Source of the DNA: Linanthus parryae
Taxonomy: Eukaryota; Streptophyta; Magnoliopsida; Ericales; Polemoniaceae
DNA: 64,000 nt
Assembly (NCBI GenBank): GCA_023055425.1
Contig: JALGPY010000005.1
Span: 87,213,495-87,277,494 of the forward strand
Direction: 5' to 3'
The notes beneath the pieces were generated by a model. The model ran no database searches and was not told the origin of the DNA. It saw only the letters and a program-made list of their open reading frames with translations. A program made the translations under genes and the position numbers. Positions 1 to 11,576 of the stretch are shown here, piece by piece. Each line of letters begins with the position of its first letter. Positions within the stretch are counted from its first letter, which is position 1.

Positions 1-143
1 ATTATGACCGTTGGATATCTTGTATAAATTCCTTTGATGGATGTCGATTAGGGTTAATGAGAATCAGGCGTTATGCCTTGCACTTTCTTTCACCATTAGT
101 GTTCTGTTCATTTCGTCTCTAACCTAAACTAGGTTTTCTTTCA
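1..143 (+). mobile_element. 3' part of a Copia LTR (family A, copy 1)
   Basis: This is the downstream end of a long terminal repeat whose start lies before the window. It ends in CTTTCA directly before a tRNA-Met primer-binding site, as Copia LTRs do. The same sequence, with a few differences, occurs at 41490-41646, where a full candidate LTR (41360-41646) can be delimited. Position 1 here corresponds to about 41490 there. Confidence 0.75.
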
Positions 144-155
144 TGGTATCAGAGC
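144..155 (+). other. Primer-binding site (tRNA-iMet), Copia A copy 1
   Basis: TGGTATCAGAGC directly follows the LTR end. It is complementary to the 3' end of plant initiator tRNA-Met and is the usual minus-strand primer site of Ty1/copia elements. It fixes the plus-strand orientation of the element. Confidence 0.85.
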
Positions 156-239
156 GCCGCTCGAAACAACTATCTTTGCTTTGATTTTGTTTCCCATCAA
201 ATCATTCTCTGTTTATTTATCTCTCTCTGATTCCAAATC

Positions 240-2417
240 TATGATGACTACCACCGCCTCATCTTCATCTTCACGTCAAAACCCTATTTTTTGGTTATCA
301 CATATCAATCATCTAGTTTCATATAAACTTGATATCAACAAATATGTATTGTGATGACATCAATTATCTGCTATTCTTAAAACCCAATCGGTGTTTATAT
401 TGACGGTCCCATTCCTCCGCCGTCCACGACGGTCATAGCTGTTATGATTCAATCTCTTCAAATCCAGCCTTCACTGCATGGCAGATTCTATGTCAAGGTA
501 TACAAACCCTAATTAACGCTACTCTATCACAAGAAGCCCTTGTTCATGTTATTGGTCAACCTACTTCGTATTATATCTGGTCTGCCCTGGAGCGCAAGTA
601 TACTTCCCTAAGTTGAGCAAATATCATAGAACTCAAAAGTGAACTACAAAGTATCAAGAAGAAGTCGGATTTAAAAGATGCTTATATGCAGAAACTTAAA
701 ACTATTCGTGACAAATTAAATGTTGCCTATGTGGTTATAGAAAATGCCAATATGCTTTTGTTTATTCTTAGTGGTTTACCGGTTGAATATAACCCTTTTC
801 GCTCTTCTATTCGCACAAAATCTGACCCCCTTTCTCTTGAGGAACTTGCTGTTCTTCTCAAAGCTGAAGAAAAAATGTTGAAACATCAAACTAGTTCTCA
901 TCTAAACATGGCTTTTTCCTTTTACATACTGGCCTCCTTCTCAAAAATTTCTTTCGTGGTGGTGGAGGTCGTAGAAGGAGTGGAAGGTTTGGTTATTCTA
1001 GATATAACAATAAGAATACCAGATGTGGTTTTGATAGAGGAGGTGGTCGTTTGATGGTTCTCGGGGTAGATCAGGACCTTATCGTGGTGGTGGAAGGTCT
1101 TATAACCCCAGGGGAAGAAACCATTCAAGTCAAAAAAACATCAAAACTCCTCTTCTAACTCTATTATTACTTGTCAAATTTGTGGAAATGACTACCACTC
1201 TGCTCTTGATTGCTCGTTTAGAATGGATCACTCAAACCAAGTTCGTATGTCACCCTCAAGTTAATTGATTATTCTGCTAACACCTCTAATTCCCAAATGC
1301 AACCCAACTATTGGTTGACAGAAACAGGTGCAACAAACCATATGACTGCTGATCCTACTTCTCTTTCTTACGCTGAAAATTATACTTGTGGTGATCATCT
1401 TGCTGTTGGTGGTCATGTTTTACCTCTCACACACTCTGGTAATGCTTAACTCTCGACTCCTACTTGTGCGTTGAATCTCAATAATACTTTGCTAGTACCA
1501 TATGTAACTGCTAATCTGCTCTCAGTTGCAACACAATTGTAGATTTCTCTTTGATGCTCATTCCTTTTCCATTCAGGAAAAGGATTCAGGTCAACTTCTA
1601 TATCAGGGTCAGAGTAAGAATGGGTTGTACCACATTCACTTTATTCATTTTCACAATATCTCTTATGTCAAGTCTTATGTTAGAAGTTATGTTCAAGCAA
1701 ATCTGGGACAGTGAATAGTGTCTTCTATTTGGCATTCTCGATTAGGCCATCCATCAGATGCTGTTTTAAAACAAATATTTCCTGATTTATCTCTAGATGC
1801 TATCTCTTCTGTCTGCAAACATTGTCTTGAAGGGAAAAAGTCAAGACTCCCTTACAAGTTGTTTACAAACATGTCAGGTACTCCTTTACATTTACTGCAT
1901 TCTGATGTTTGAGGACCTTCCTCAACTCAGTCTCTAAATGGTTTTATATTTTATGTTACTTTTATTGATGACATGTCTAGATTTATTTGGGTGTTTGGTT
2001 TGTTCCATAAATTTGATGTGACTTCTATCTTTCCTAAATTTAAATTACTCATTGAAAAAGAAGTTGGTCATTCTGCACATATGTTGATCTCTGATGGAGC
2101 TGGTGAGTACATATCTTTTCCGTTTCAACAAACCTGATATGAAAATAGCATTGCTCCTCAAAAATTATGTCCTCATACCCCACAATAGAATGGAGTTGCA
2201 TTAAGTAACACACATACATATTATCAAAACTGCTTTTACTCTTCTGCAAAATGCTTCTTTACCAAATTTATGTGTTTTCATGTTGTGGATGCTGCTGTTT
2301 ACTTTTTTTAACATAATGCCTATTAGAGTAACTGGAAATAAATCTATTTGTGAAATTCTTTTCAAAGTAAAACCTTAGATTGATCACTGAACTTTATTTG
2401 GATGTGCTTGCTAACAC
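240..2417 (+). pseudogene. Copia A gag-protease-integrase remnant
   Basis: This is a decayed Copia polyprotein read across several frames. The gag part spans about 430-1260 and includes an open stretch at 686-1054. At about 1172-1216 there is a zinc knuckle with intact C-X2-C-X4-H-X4-C spacing (CQICGNDYHSALDC). The protease active site near 1316-1345 reads TETGATNHMT, so the usual Asp is Glu. The GAG-pre-integrase HHCC part follows (WHSRLGH near 1730, CKHC near 1815). The integrase core starts with HSDV and an in-frame stop replacing the usual Trp (about 1899-1915), then IDDMSRF near 1963. A degraded PQ-NGVA motif lies near 2185. The sequence then stops abruptly at the inverted-repeat locus that starts at about 2418, and no RT or RNase H of this element is seen. 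An Ale/Ivana-like lineage is a guess. Confidence 0.8.
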
Positions 2418-2545
2418 TGAGATAAAATATCCTAAACCTTAAGATACCAAAGGCACTGTAAAATTATGTATTGATCGAAGTTTGTATCTGATTTCAATAC
2501 AGGCCACATGGAGAGCTCGTTTTAAGTAAAAAGAGTTATGTTTTA

Positions 2546-2570
2546 ACACACACACACGCGCGCGCACGCG

Positions 2571-2604
<34 letters not shown>

Positions 2605-2620
2605 CACATACACACACACA
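2546..2620. repeat. CA/CG/TA dinucleotide microsatellite
   Basis: This is a compound run of CA, CG and TA dinucleotides in the left arm. The matching place in the right arm (about 12541-12570) holds only a short GT/TA run, so the tract expanded in one arm after the inverted duplication. Confidence 0.8.
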
Positions 2621-3184
2621 TACGTGTACGTGAGAACATGGCTCATAATTTAGGGAGAACTTATGAAATGAGAAGTTTCAACTCCAGTTTCAACTCCAAC
2701 TAGACATAGGTGGTTTTCATTGATGACACCCCTTGAGGAGGCCGAGTTTGATATCTGAAGCATGCCATCAGAAGGTGTCTCAATGTGTGAATTAGCCCGT
2801 GAATAGAATTAATGTTATTGTTCAAAAATTTAAAATACCAGAAACTTTAGCTTTAACAGAACTGATAATTGAATTCATTAGTACGAAAAATAAGAAACGC
2901 CTTATGTTTATAGTTAAATTCTACCTTTTATGGGGTATTCAGGAAAATGATAATTAATTAACATTATTTACGAATTTATTTGGATAGTAGATTATGGAGG
3001 GGAATTGGAGATTTTGAGTTAGAAGGCTGAATAAGATCATTCCTTTCTAGTGAAGTAAGAGTTACGGCAGTTGTTCACTTACTACGGGTGGTGAGAATTG
3101 CATGGAAGTGTCGCAGATAACATCAAACGAAAATATTGAAAATAACAGTTCAATATACCTGGTAGCATCACATGTTGTTTGGTT

Positions 3185-3267
3185 TAAACTCATGTAGGAA
3201 GAAATATGATAGATGCATGCAAGAGTAATTAGCAGACGCTACTCAATAATTATTTTTAGGTCAAGGT

Positions 3268-3346
<79 letters not shown>
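3185..3346 (+). repeat. First, separated array unit with a long (TA)n tract
   Basis: The segment from AAACTCATGTAGGAAG to AGGTCAAGGTAGA matches the first half of the tandem unit found from 4246 onward. It runs into a pure TA tract at about 3270-3346. It lies next to the SRA C-terminal sequence in the left arm, and its inverted counterpart is at about 11451-11560 in the right arm. It therefore probably represents the original neighbour of the SRA fragment before tandem amplification. Confidence 0.75.
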
Positions 3347-3350
<4 letters not shown>

Positions 3351-3365
3351 TACCTCAACTTCTCT

Positions 3366-3990
3366 CGAACTTTTCCCACTGATTGCCGGTTAGTTTGGGC
3401 TGTTCTGGCCTCTGCACCAACTCAAACGCGTATACCATTTTACCTGTAGGTAGACTTTCTTCTTAAAATGAGTCGACCTCGTACAACCCATCGTACATGT
3501 ATAAGAGGTCGACCATGCCTCCTTAACCTACTTTCCAGTTTCCTCTTATAACTCTTACAGGGTTTTTAGTGCGATGACTGTTTCTCAATGCAAGTATTCC
3601 ACCTTGGAGCTTCTGGTCTACTGGTTGTTTCTTACCCGAAGCTCCTGCATTGCTAATGATAATCTGAAACTCTCAGCCGTCGGTTTTCTCACGATAGCCA
3701 CCACAGTCAGAAGATACCACTAGATTGCAGATGATATCATTGTCTTGCCTTGTGAAGTCAACTTCTGTATGTTGCTGTTTGTGGAGGCCGATGATGGACA
3801 TGGCTGTCCTGAACCGAAACTCGTCCCCAACCTCCACGTCAGGGTCACTTACGATGACATTAGCAGGGGTGATGAAATGCGGATCACTCCTGATCAGCTT
3901 TACTGCTTGCTGATCGACCCTTCCGACTCCGTCGTTCTTCAGTTCCGTACAAAGATCGTTGAAACGACAAAGGGTTTTTGTGGTGGTTAA
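3366..3990 (-). pseudogene. SUVH-type SRA (YDG) domain fragment, inverted copy
   Basis: On the minus strand, 3990-3676 is open for about 100 codons. It reads through LCTELKNDGVGRVDQQAVKL, then VEVGDEFRFRTAMSIIGLHK, then LVVSSDCGGYRE, and ends at a TGA (3673-3675). After a frame change, 3672-3366 encodes further SRA-like pieces: LALRNS-type and NPVRV, then YDGLYEVDS, then QPKLTGNQW. Motif order matches the SRA domain of plant SUVH histone H3K9 methyltransferases, including the VPGVEVGDEF-like start, GLH, the SGGY-like block, NPVRVIRG and YDGLY. UHRF/VIM-type SRA proteins lack this YDGLY context, so a SUVH origin is preferred. No pre-SET or SET domain is seen, so this is a fragment. It is the more complete arm of the palindrome centred near 4010. 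Confidence 0.8.
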
Positions 3991-4034
3991 TGTTGCAAGT
4001 GGTGTTTTATGACACCTTCTATGTTTGATTAGCC

Positions 4035-4250
4035 ACCTGAAACACCCTTCGTCGCTTTAATGTTCTTTGTACTGAGCTGAAGAATGACGAAGTTAGAAGG
4101 GTTGATTAGCAAGAAGCAAAGCTGATCAGGACAAATCTGCATTTCACCACACCTGTTAATGTCATCAGAAGTGTTCCCGAGTGGAGGTTGGGGACGAGTT
4201 CCGCTTTAGGACGGCCATGTCCATCATCAGCATCCACAAACAACAAAATG
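4035..4250 (+). pseudogene. SRA-domain fragment, proximal right palindrome arm
   Basis: This is the plus-strand counterpart of minus-strand 3770-3990. It contains the blocks for TELKNDEVRRVD-like sequence, then PANVI, then the VEVGDEFRFRT region. A single base is missing just before VEVGD (CCCGAGTGG here, CCCGGAGTGG in the in-frame copy at 13224), so the frame is broken. It is separated from the inverted arm by only about 40 bases, giving a tight hairpin, and leads directly into the tandem array. Confidence 0.75.
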
Positions 4251-4867
4251 CGGCGGTTGATTTAAACTCATGTTGGAAGAAATATGCTAGATGCATGCAA
4301 GAATAATTAGCAGACGCTACTCAATAATTATTTTTAGGTCAAGGTATAAGAAAGATATATATATTTATATGCGTACCTCAATAATCTGCATTTCACAATA
4401 CCTGCTAATGTCATCAGAAGAGTTCCCGAGTGGAGGTTGGGGACGAGTTCCGCTTTATGAAGGCCATGTCCATCATCAGCATCCACAAACAGCAACATGC
4501 GGTGGTTGATTTAAACTCATGTAGGAAGAAATATGCTAGATGCATGCAAGAGTAATTAGCAGACGCTACTCAATAATTATTTTTAGGTCAAGGTAGAAGA
4601 AAGATATATATATATATATTATATATATATATATATGCGTACCACAATAATCTCCATTTCACCACACCTACTAATGTCATCAGAAGTGTTCCCGAGTGGA
4701 GGTTGGGGACGAGTTCCGCTTGAGGACGGCCATGTCCATCATCAGCATCCACAAACAGCAACATTCGGCGCTTAATTTAAACTCATGTAGGAAGCAATAT
4801 GCTAGATGCATGCAAGAGTAATTAGTAGACGCTACTCAATAATTATTTTTAGGTCAAGGTAGAAGAA

Positions 4868-4904
<37 letters not shown>

Positions 4905-5368
4905 GAACTTTTCCCACTGATAATGTCATCAGAAGTTTTCCCGAGTGGAGGTTGGGGACGAGTTCCGCTCAAGGAAGGCCATGTCCTTCATCAGCATCCA
5001 CAAACAGCAACATGCGGCGGTTGATTTAAACTCATGTAGGAAGAAATATGCTAGATGCATGCAAGAGTAATTAGCAGACGCTACTAAATAATTATTTTTA
5101 GGTCAAGGTAGAAGAAAGACATATATATATATATATATGCGTACCTCAATAATCTGCATTTCACCATACCCGCTAATTTCATCAGAAGTGTTCCCGAGTG
5201 GAGGTTGGGGACGAGTTCCGCTTCAGGACGGCCATGTCCATCATCAGCATCCACAAACAGCAACATGCGGCGGTTGATTTAAACTCATGTAGGAAGAAAT
5301 ATGCTAGATGCATGCAAGAGTAATTAGCAGACGCTATTCAATAATTATTTTTAGGTCAAAGTAGAAGA

Positions 5369-5401
<33 letters not shown>

Positions 5402-5884
5402 GCGTACCTCAATAATTTGCATTTCACCACACCTGCTAATGTCATCAGAAGTGTTACCGAGTGGAGGTTGGGGACGAGTTCCGCTTTAGGACGGCCATGT
5501 CCATCATCAGCATCCACAAACAGCAACATGCGGCGGTTGATTTAAACTCATGTAGGAAGAAATATGCTAGATGCTTGCAAGAGTAATTAGCAGACGCTAC
5601 TCAATAATTATTTTTAGATCAAGTTTGAAGAAAGATATATATATATTTATATGCGTACCTCAATTATCTGCATTTCACAATACCTGCTAATGTCATCAGA
5701 AGTGTTCCCAAGTGTAGGTTGGGGAAGAGTTCTGCTTCAGGACGGCCATGTCCATCATCAGCATCCACAAACAGCAACATGCGGCGGTTGATTTGAACTC
5801 ATGTAGGAAGCAATATGCTAGATGCATGCAAGAGTAATTAGTAGACGCTACTCAATAATTATTTTTAGGTCAAGGTAGAAGAAA

Positions 5885-5944
<60 letters not shown>

Positions 5945-6062
5945 ATATGCAGCAACATGCGGCGGTTGATTTGAACTCATGTAGGAAGCAATATGCTAGA
6001 TGCATGCAAGAGTAATTAGTAGACGCTACTCAATAATTATTTTTAGGTCAAGGTAGAAGAAA

Positions 6063-6112
<50 letters not shown>

Positions 6113-6866
6113 TACCTCAATAATCTGCATTTCACAATACCTGCTAATGTCATCAGAAGTGTTCCCGAGTGGAGGTTGGGGACGATATCCGCTTCAGGAC
6201 GGCCATGTCCATCATCAGCATCAACAAACAGCAACATGCGGCGGTTGATTTAAACTCATGTAGGAAGAAATATGCTTGATGCATGCAAGAGTAATTAGCA
6301 GACGCTATTCAATAATTATTTTTAGGTCAAGGTAGAAGAGAAATATATATATATAAATATGCGTACCTCAATAATTTGCATTTCACCACACCTGCTAATC
6401 TCATCAGAAGTGTTACCGAGTGGAGGTTGGGGACGAGTTCCGCTTTAGGACGGCCATGTGCATCATCAGCATCCACAAACAGCAACATGCGGCGGTTGAT
6501 TTAAACTCATGTAGGAAGAAATATGCTAGATGCATGCAAGAGTAATTAGCAGACGCTACTCAATAATTATTTTTCGGTCAAGGTTGAGGAAAGATATATA
6601 TATATATGTGTGTGTATATATATATATATATGGGTACCTCAATAATCTGCATTTCACAATACCTGCTAATGTTATCAGAAGTTTTCCCGAGTGGAGGTTG
6701 GGGACGAGTTTCGCTTTAGGACGGCCATGTCCATCATCAGCATCCACAAGAAGCAACATGCGGCGGTTGATTTAAACTCATGTAGGAAGCAATATGCTAG
6801 ATGCATGCAAGAGTAATTAGTAGATGCTACTCAATAATCATTTTTAGGTCAAGGTAGAAGCAAGAT

Positions 6867-6900
<34 letters not shown>

Positions 6901-7389
6901 ATATATATATGCGTACCTCAATTTCTCCCGAACTTTTCCCACTTATAATGTCATCAGAAGTGTTCCCGATTGGAGGTTGGGGAGAGTTCCGCTTTAGGAA
7001 GGCCATGTCCTTCATCAGCATCCACAAACAGCAACATGCGGCGGTTGATTTAAACTCATGTAGAAAGAAATATGCCAGATGCATGCAAGAGTAATTAGAG
7101 GACGCTACCCAATAATTTTTTTAGGTCAAGGTAGAAGAAATATATATATATATTTATATGCGTACCTCAATAATCTGCATTTCACAATAACTGCTAATGT
7201 CATCAGAAGTGTTCCCGAGTGGAGCTTGGGGACGAGTTCCGCTTTAGGACGGCCATGTCCATCATCAGCATCCACAAACAGCAACATGCGGCGGTTGATT
7301 TAAACTCATGTAGAAAGCAATATGCTAGATCGTGCAAGAGTAATTAGCAAATGCTACTCAATAATTATTTTTAGGTCAAGGTACAAGAA

Positions 7390-7452
<63 letters not shown>

Positions 7453-7682
7453 TACCTCAATTTCTCCCGAACTTTTCCCACTGATATTGTCATCCGAAGT
7501 GTTCCCGAGTGGAGGTTGGGGACGAGTTCCGCTTTAGGAAGGCCATGTCCTTCATCAGCATCCACAAACAGCAACATGCGGCGGTTGATTTAAACTCATG
7601 TAGGAAGAAATATGCTAGATGCATGCAAGAGTAATTAGCAGACGCTACTCAATAATTATTTTTAGGTCAAGGTAGAAGAAAG

Positions 7683-7714
<32 letters not shown>

Positions 7715-8197
7715 GAGTAACTCAATAATCTGCATTTCACAATACCTGCTAATGTTATCAGAAGTATTCCCGAGTGGAGGTTGGGGACGAGTTCCGCTTT
7801 AGGACGGCCATGTCCATCATTAGCATCCACAAACAGCAACATGCGGCGGTTGATTTAAACTCATGTAGAAAGAAATATGCTAGATGCATGCAAGAGTAAT
7901 TAGCGGACGCTACCCAATAATTTTTTTAGGTCAAGGTAGAAGAAATATATATATGTATATTTATATGCGTACCTCAATAATCTGCATTTCACAATAACTG
8001 CTAATGTCATCAGAAGTGTTCCCGAGTGGAGGTTGGGGACGAGTTCGGCTTTAGGACGGCCATGTCCATCATCAGCATCCACAAACAGCAACATGCGGCG
8101 GTTGATTTAAACTCATGTAGGAAGCAATATGCTAGATGCATGCAAGAGTAATTAGTAAAGGCTACTCAATAATTATTTTTGGGTCAAGGTAGAAGAA

Positions 8198-8262
<65 letters not shown>

Positions 8263-8495
8263 TACCTCAATTTCTCCCCAACTTTTCCAACTGATATTGT
8301 CATCCGAAGTGTTCCCGAGTGGAGGTTGGGGACGAGTTCCGCTTTAGTAAGGCCATGTCCTTCATCAGCATCCACAAACAGCAACATGCGGCGGTTGATT
8401 TAAACTCATGTAGGAAGAAATATGCTAGATGCATGCAAGAGTAATTAGCAGACGCTACTCAATAATTATATTTAGGTCAAGGTAGAAGAAAGATC

Positions 8496-8526
<31 letters not shown>

Positions 8527-8759
8527 GCGTACCTCAAAAATCTGCATTTCACAATACCGGCTAATGTCATCAGAAGTGTTGCCGAGTGGAGGTTGGGGAC
8601 GAATTCCGCTTTAGGACGGCCATGTCCATCATCAGCATCCACAAACGGCAACAAGCAGCGGTTGATTTAAACTCATGTAGGAAGCAATATGCTAGATGCA
8701 TGCAAGAGTAATTAGTAGACGCTACTCAATAATTATTTTTAGGTCAAGGTAGAAGAAAG

Positions 8760-8806
<47 letters not shown>

Positions 8807-9535
8807 TACCTCAATAATCTGCATTTCACAATACGTGCTAATATCATCAGAAGTTTGTGGAGGTTGGGGACGAGTTCCGCTTTAGGACGGCCATGTTCAT
8901 CATCAGCATCCACAAACAGCAACATGCGGCGGTTGATTTAAACTCATGTTGGAAGCAATATGCTAGATGCATGCAAGAGTAATTAGTAGACGCTACTCAA
9001 TAATTATTTTTAGGTCAAGGTAGAAGAAATATATATATATATATATATGTATATGTGTACCTCAATTTCTCCCGAACTTTTCCCACTGATAATGTCATCA
9101 GAAGTGTTCCCGAGTGGAGGTTGGGGACGAGTTCCGCTTTAGGACGGCCATGTCCATCATCAGCATCCACAAACAGCAACATGCGTCGGTTGATTTAAAC
9201 TCATGTAGGAAGAAATATGCTACATGCATGCAAGAGTAATTAGCAGACGCTACTCAATAATTATTTTAGATCAAGGTAGAAGAATGATATATATAAATAT
9301 ATGCGTACCTCAATAATCTGCATTTCACACTACCTGCTAATGTCATCAGAAGTGTTCCCGAGTGGAGGTTGGGGACGAGTTCCGCTTCGGGACGGTCATG
9401 TCCATCATCAGCATCCACAAACAGCAACATGCGGCGGTTGATTTAATTTCATGTAGGAAGAAATATGCTAGATGCATGCAAGAGTAATTAGCAGACGCTA
9501 TTCAATAATTATTTTTAGGTCAAGGTAGAAGAAAG

Positions 9536-9566
<31 letters not shown>

Positions 9567-9813
9567 AATATATATGAGTAACTCAATAATCTCCATTTCA
9601 CAATACCTGCTAATGTTATCAGAAGTATTCCCGAGTGGAGGTTGGGGACGAGTTCCGCTTTAGGACGGCCTTGTCCATCATCAGCATCCACAAACAGCAA
9701 CATGCGACGGTTGATTTAAACTCATGTAGAAAGAAATATGCTAGATGCATGCAAGAGTAATTAGTAAAGGCTACTCAATAATTATTTTTAGGTCAAGGTA
9801 GAAGAAAGATATA

Positions 9814-9850
<37 letters not shown>

Positions 9851-10084
9851 GCGTACCTCAATTTCTCCCCAACTTTTCCCACTGATATTGTCATCCTAAG
9901 TGTTCCCGAGTGGAATTTGGGGACGAGTTCCGCTTTAGGAAGGCCATGTCCTTCATCAGCATCCACAAACAGCAACATGCGGCGGTTGATTTAAACTCAT
10001 GTAGGAAGAAATATGCTAGATGCATGCAAGAGTAATTAGCAGACGCTACTCAATAATTATCTTTATGTCAAGGTAGAAGAAATA

Positions 10085-10148
<64 letters not shown>

Positions 10149-10376
10149 TACCTCAAAAATCTGCATTTCACAATACCGGCTAATGTCATCAGAAGTGTTG
10201 CCGAGTGGAGGTTGGGGACGAATTCCGCTTTAGGACGGCCATGTCCATCATCAGCATCCACAAACAGCAACATGCGGCGGTTGATTTAAACTCATGTAGG
10301 AAGCAATATGCTAGATGCATGCAAGAGTAATTAGTAGATGCTACTCAATAATTATTTTTAGGTCAAGGTAGAAGAA

Positions 10377-10455
<79 letters not shown>

Positions 10456-10918
10456 TAAATAATATCATCAGAAGTTTTCCCGAGTGGAGGTTGGGGACGA
10501 GTTCTGCTTTAGGACGGCCATGTTCATCATCAGCATCCACAAACAGCAACATGCGGCGGTTGATTTAAACTCATGTTGGAAGCAATATGCTAGATGCATG
10601 CAAGAGTAATTAGTAGACGCTACTCAATAATTATTTTTAGGTCAAGGTAGAAGAAAGATATATATATATATACATATATATATGTATATGTGTACCTCAA
10701 TTTCTCCCGAACTTTTCCCACTGATAATGTCATCAGAAGTGTTCCCGAGTGGAGGTTGGGGACGAGTTCCGCTTTAGGACGGCCATGTCCATCATCAGCA
10801 TCCACAAACAACAACATGCGGCGGTTGATTTAAACTCATGTAGGATGAAATATGCTAGATGCATGAAAGGGTAATTAGCAGACGCTATTCAATAATTATT
10901 TTTAGGTCAAGGTAGAAG

Positions 10919-10989
<71 letters not shown>

Positions 10990-11055
10990 GTACCTCAAAA
11001 ATATGCATTTCTCCACACCTGCTAATGTCATCAGAAGTGTTCCCGTGTGGAGGAA
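4135..11055 (+). repeat. Tandem array of about 26 SRA-derived units (~263 bp)
   Basis: Each unit holds, in order, the SRA piece (CTGCTAATGTCATCAGAAG, then GAGTGGAGGTTGGGGACGAG, then the GCCATGTCCATCATCAGC region), AACATGCGGCGGTTGATTT, a conserved ATGCTAGATGCATGCAAGAG segment, and a variable (TA)n tract. The AACATGCGG anchor recurs at about 4246, 4493, 4762, 5009, 5265, 5527, 5779, 5956, 6232, 6486, 6756, 7035, 7285, 7577, 7839, 8090, 8386, 8649, 8920, 9178, 9428, 9700, 9977, 10268, 10549 and 10814. Spacing averages 263 bp and varies mostly with TA length. Most units encode the EVGDEFRFRTAMSI block but with a shared frameshift just upstream. Two classes exist: A with TCTGCATTTCAC and B with TCCCGAACTTTTCCCACTGA. 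Confidence 0.95.
7490..10814 (+). repeat. Higher-order A-A-B organisation in the distal array
   Basis: Class B units end at anchors 7577, 8386, 9178, 9977 and 10814, with two class A units between each pair, so the trimer period is about 0.80-0.84 kb. Rare variants show a longer hexamer period of about 1.6 kb. The GTTGCCGAG/GAATTCCGC variant is at 8649 and 10268, ATATCATCAGAAGTTT with GTTCATCATC is at 8920 and 10549, and TGTGTACCTC is at 9178 and 10814. Class B units also occur at 5009 and 7035, where the order is irregular. Confidence 0.8.
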
Positions 11056-11450
11056 GACAACAACAATATATGCACCTCCGTAGTATCCTCTGACTGTGGT
11101 GGCTATAGAAAGAACGTCGATGCAGAGACTGTCAAATAATATTCATCAACAATGCAGGAGCTTTTGAGACGAAACAAACAGTAGACCGGAGGCTCCAAGG
11201 TGGAATACTTGCATTGAGAAACAGTCAACGTATTAAAAATCCAGTTAGAGTTGATTAAAAGAGGAAACAGGAAAGTAGGCGAGGGAGGCAAGGTCTACCT
11301 CTTATAAATCTACGATGGGTTGTATGAGGTCGACTCAATTCAGGAAGAAAGAGCACCTAAAGGCAAAATGGTACACATGTTGGAGTTGGTGCGGATGCCA
11401 GGACAGCCCAAACGAATCGGGAATCAAAGTTCGTGAGAAATTTAGGTACA
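11056..11450 (+). pseudogene. SRA-domain C-terminal fragment, right arm
   Basis: Directly after the last, truncated unit the plus strand continues with the rest of the SRA region: SVVSSDCGGYRKNVD, then LALRNSQRIKNPVRV, then IYDGLYEVDSIQEERAP with GKM, then MPGQPKRIGNQ. The reading frame is broken by stops and shifts. NPVRV and YDGLY are SUVH-type SRA hallmarks. It is the inverted counterpart of 3366-3700. The N-terminal half of the domain is supplied only by the frameshifted array units, so no intact domain can be read through. Confidence 0.8.
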
Positions 11451-11576
11451 CATATGTGTTTGTTCTACCTTTACATAAAAATATATATTATAAGTATTCA
11501 GTGGCCTCTCCTAATTACTCTTGCATGCATCTGGAATATTTCTTCCTGTTGAGTAAAAATCAGGTAACCCAGCAAC

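Larger units (their letters stand above)
2418..4010. repeat. Left arm of a long inverted repeat
   Basis: On the minus strand, 2418-3346 aligns by eye with the plus strand of about 11451-12769, with indels. Shared segments include a block around the words GAGGAGGCCGAGTTTGAT (about 2736-2754 against 12430-12450) and one around CAGGCCACATGGAGAGCTC (about 2500-2520 against 12660-12685). The arm continues through a minus-strand SRA-domain fragment (3366-3990) to a palindrome centre near 4010. The arms are clearly diverged and carry different insertions, so the duplication is not recent. The outer edge interrupts Copia A. I could not find a clean target duplication at the two outer edges. Confidence 0.8.

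Noticed and set aside
5084..10817. About a dozen minus-strand open frames starting MLLFVDADDGHGRPK
   Set aside because: They are the antisense reading of the SRA piece in each tandem unit plus TA-repeat-encoded Tyr/Ile. Repetition explains their conservation, and the plus-strand reading matches a known domain.
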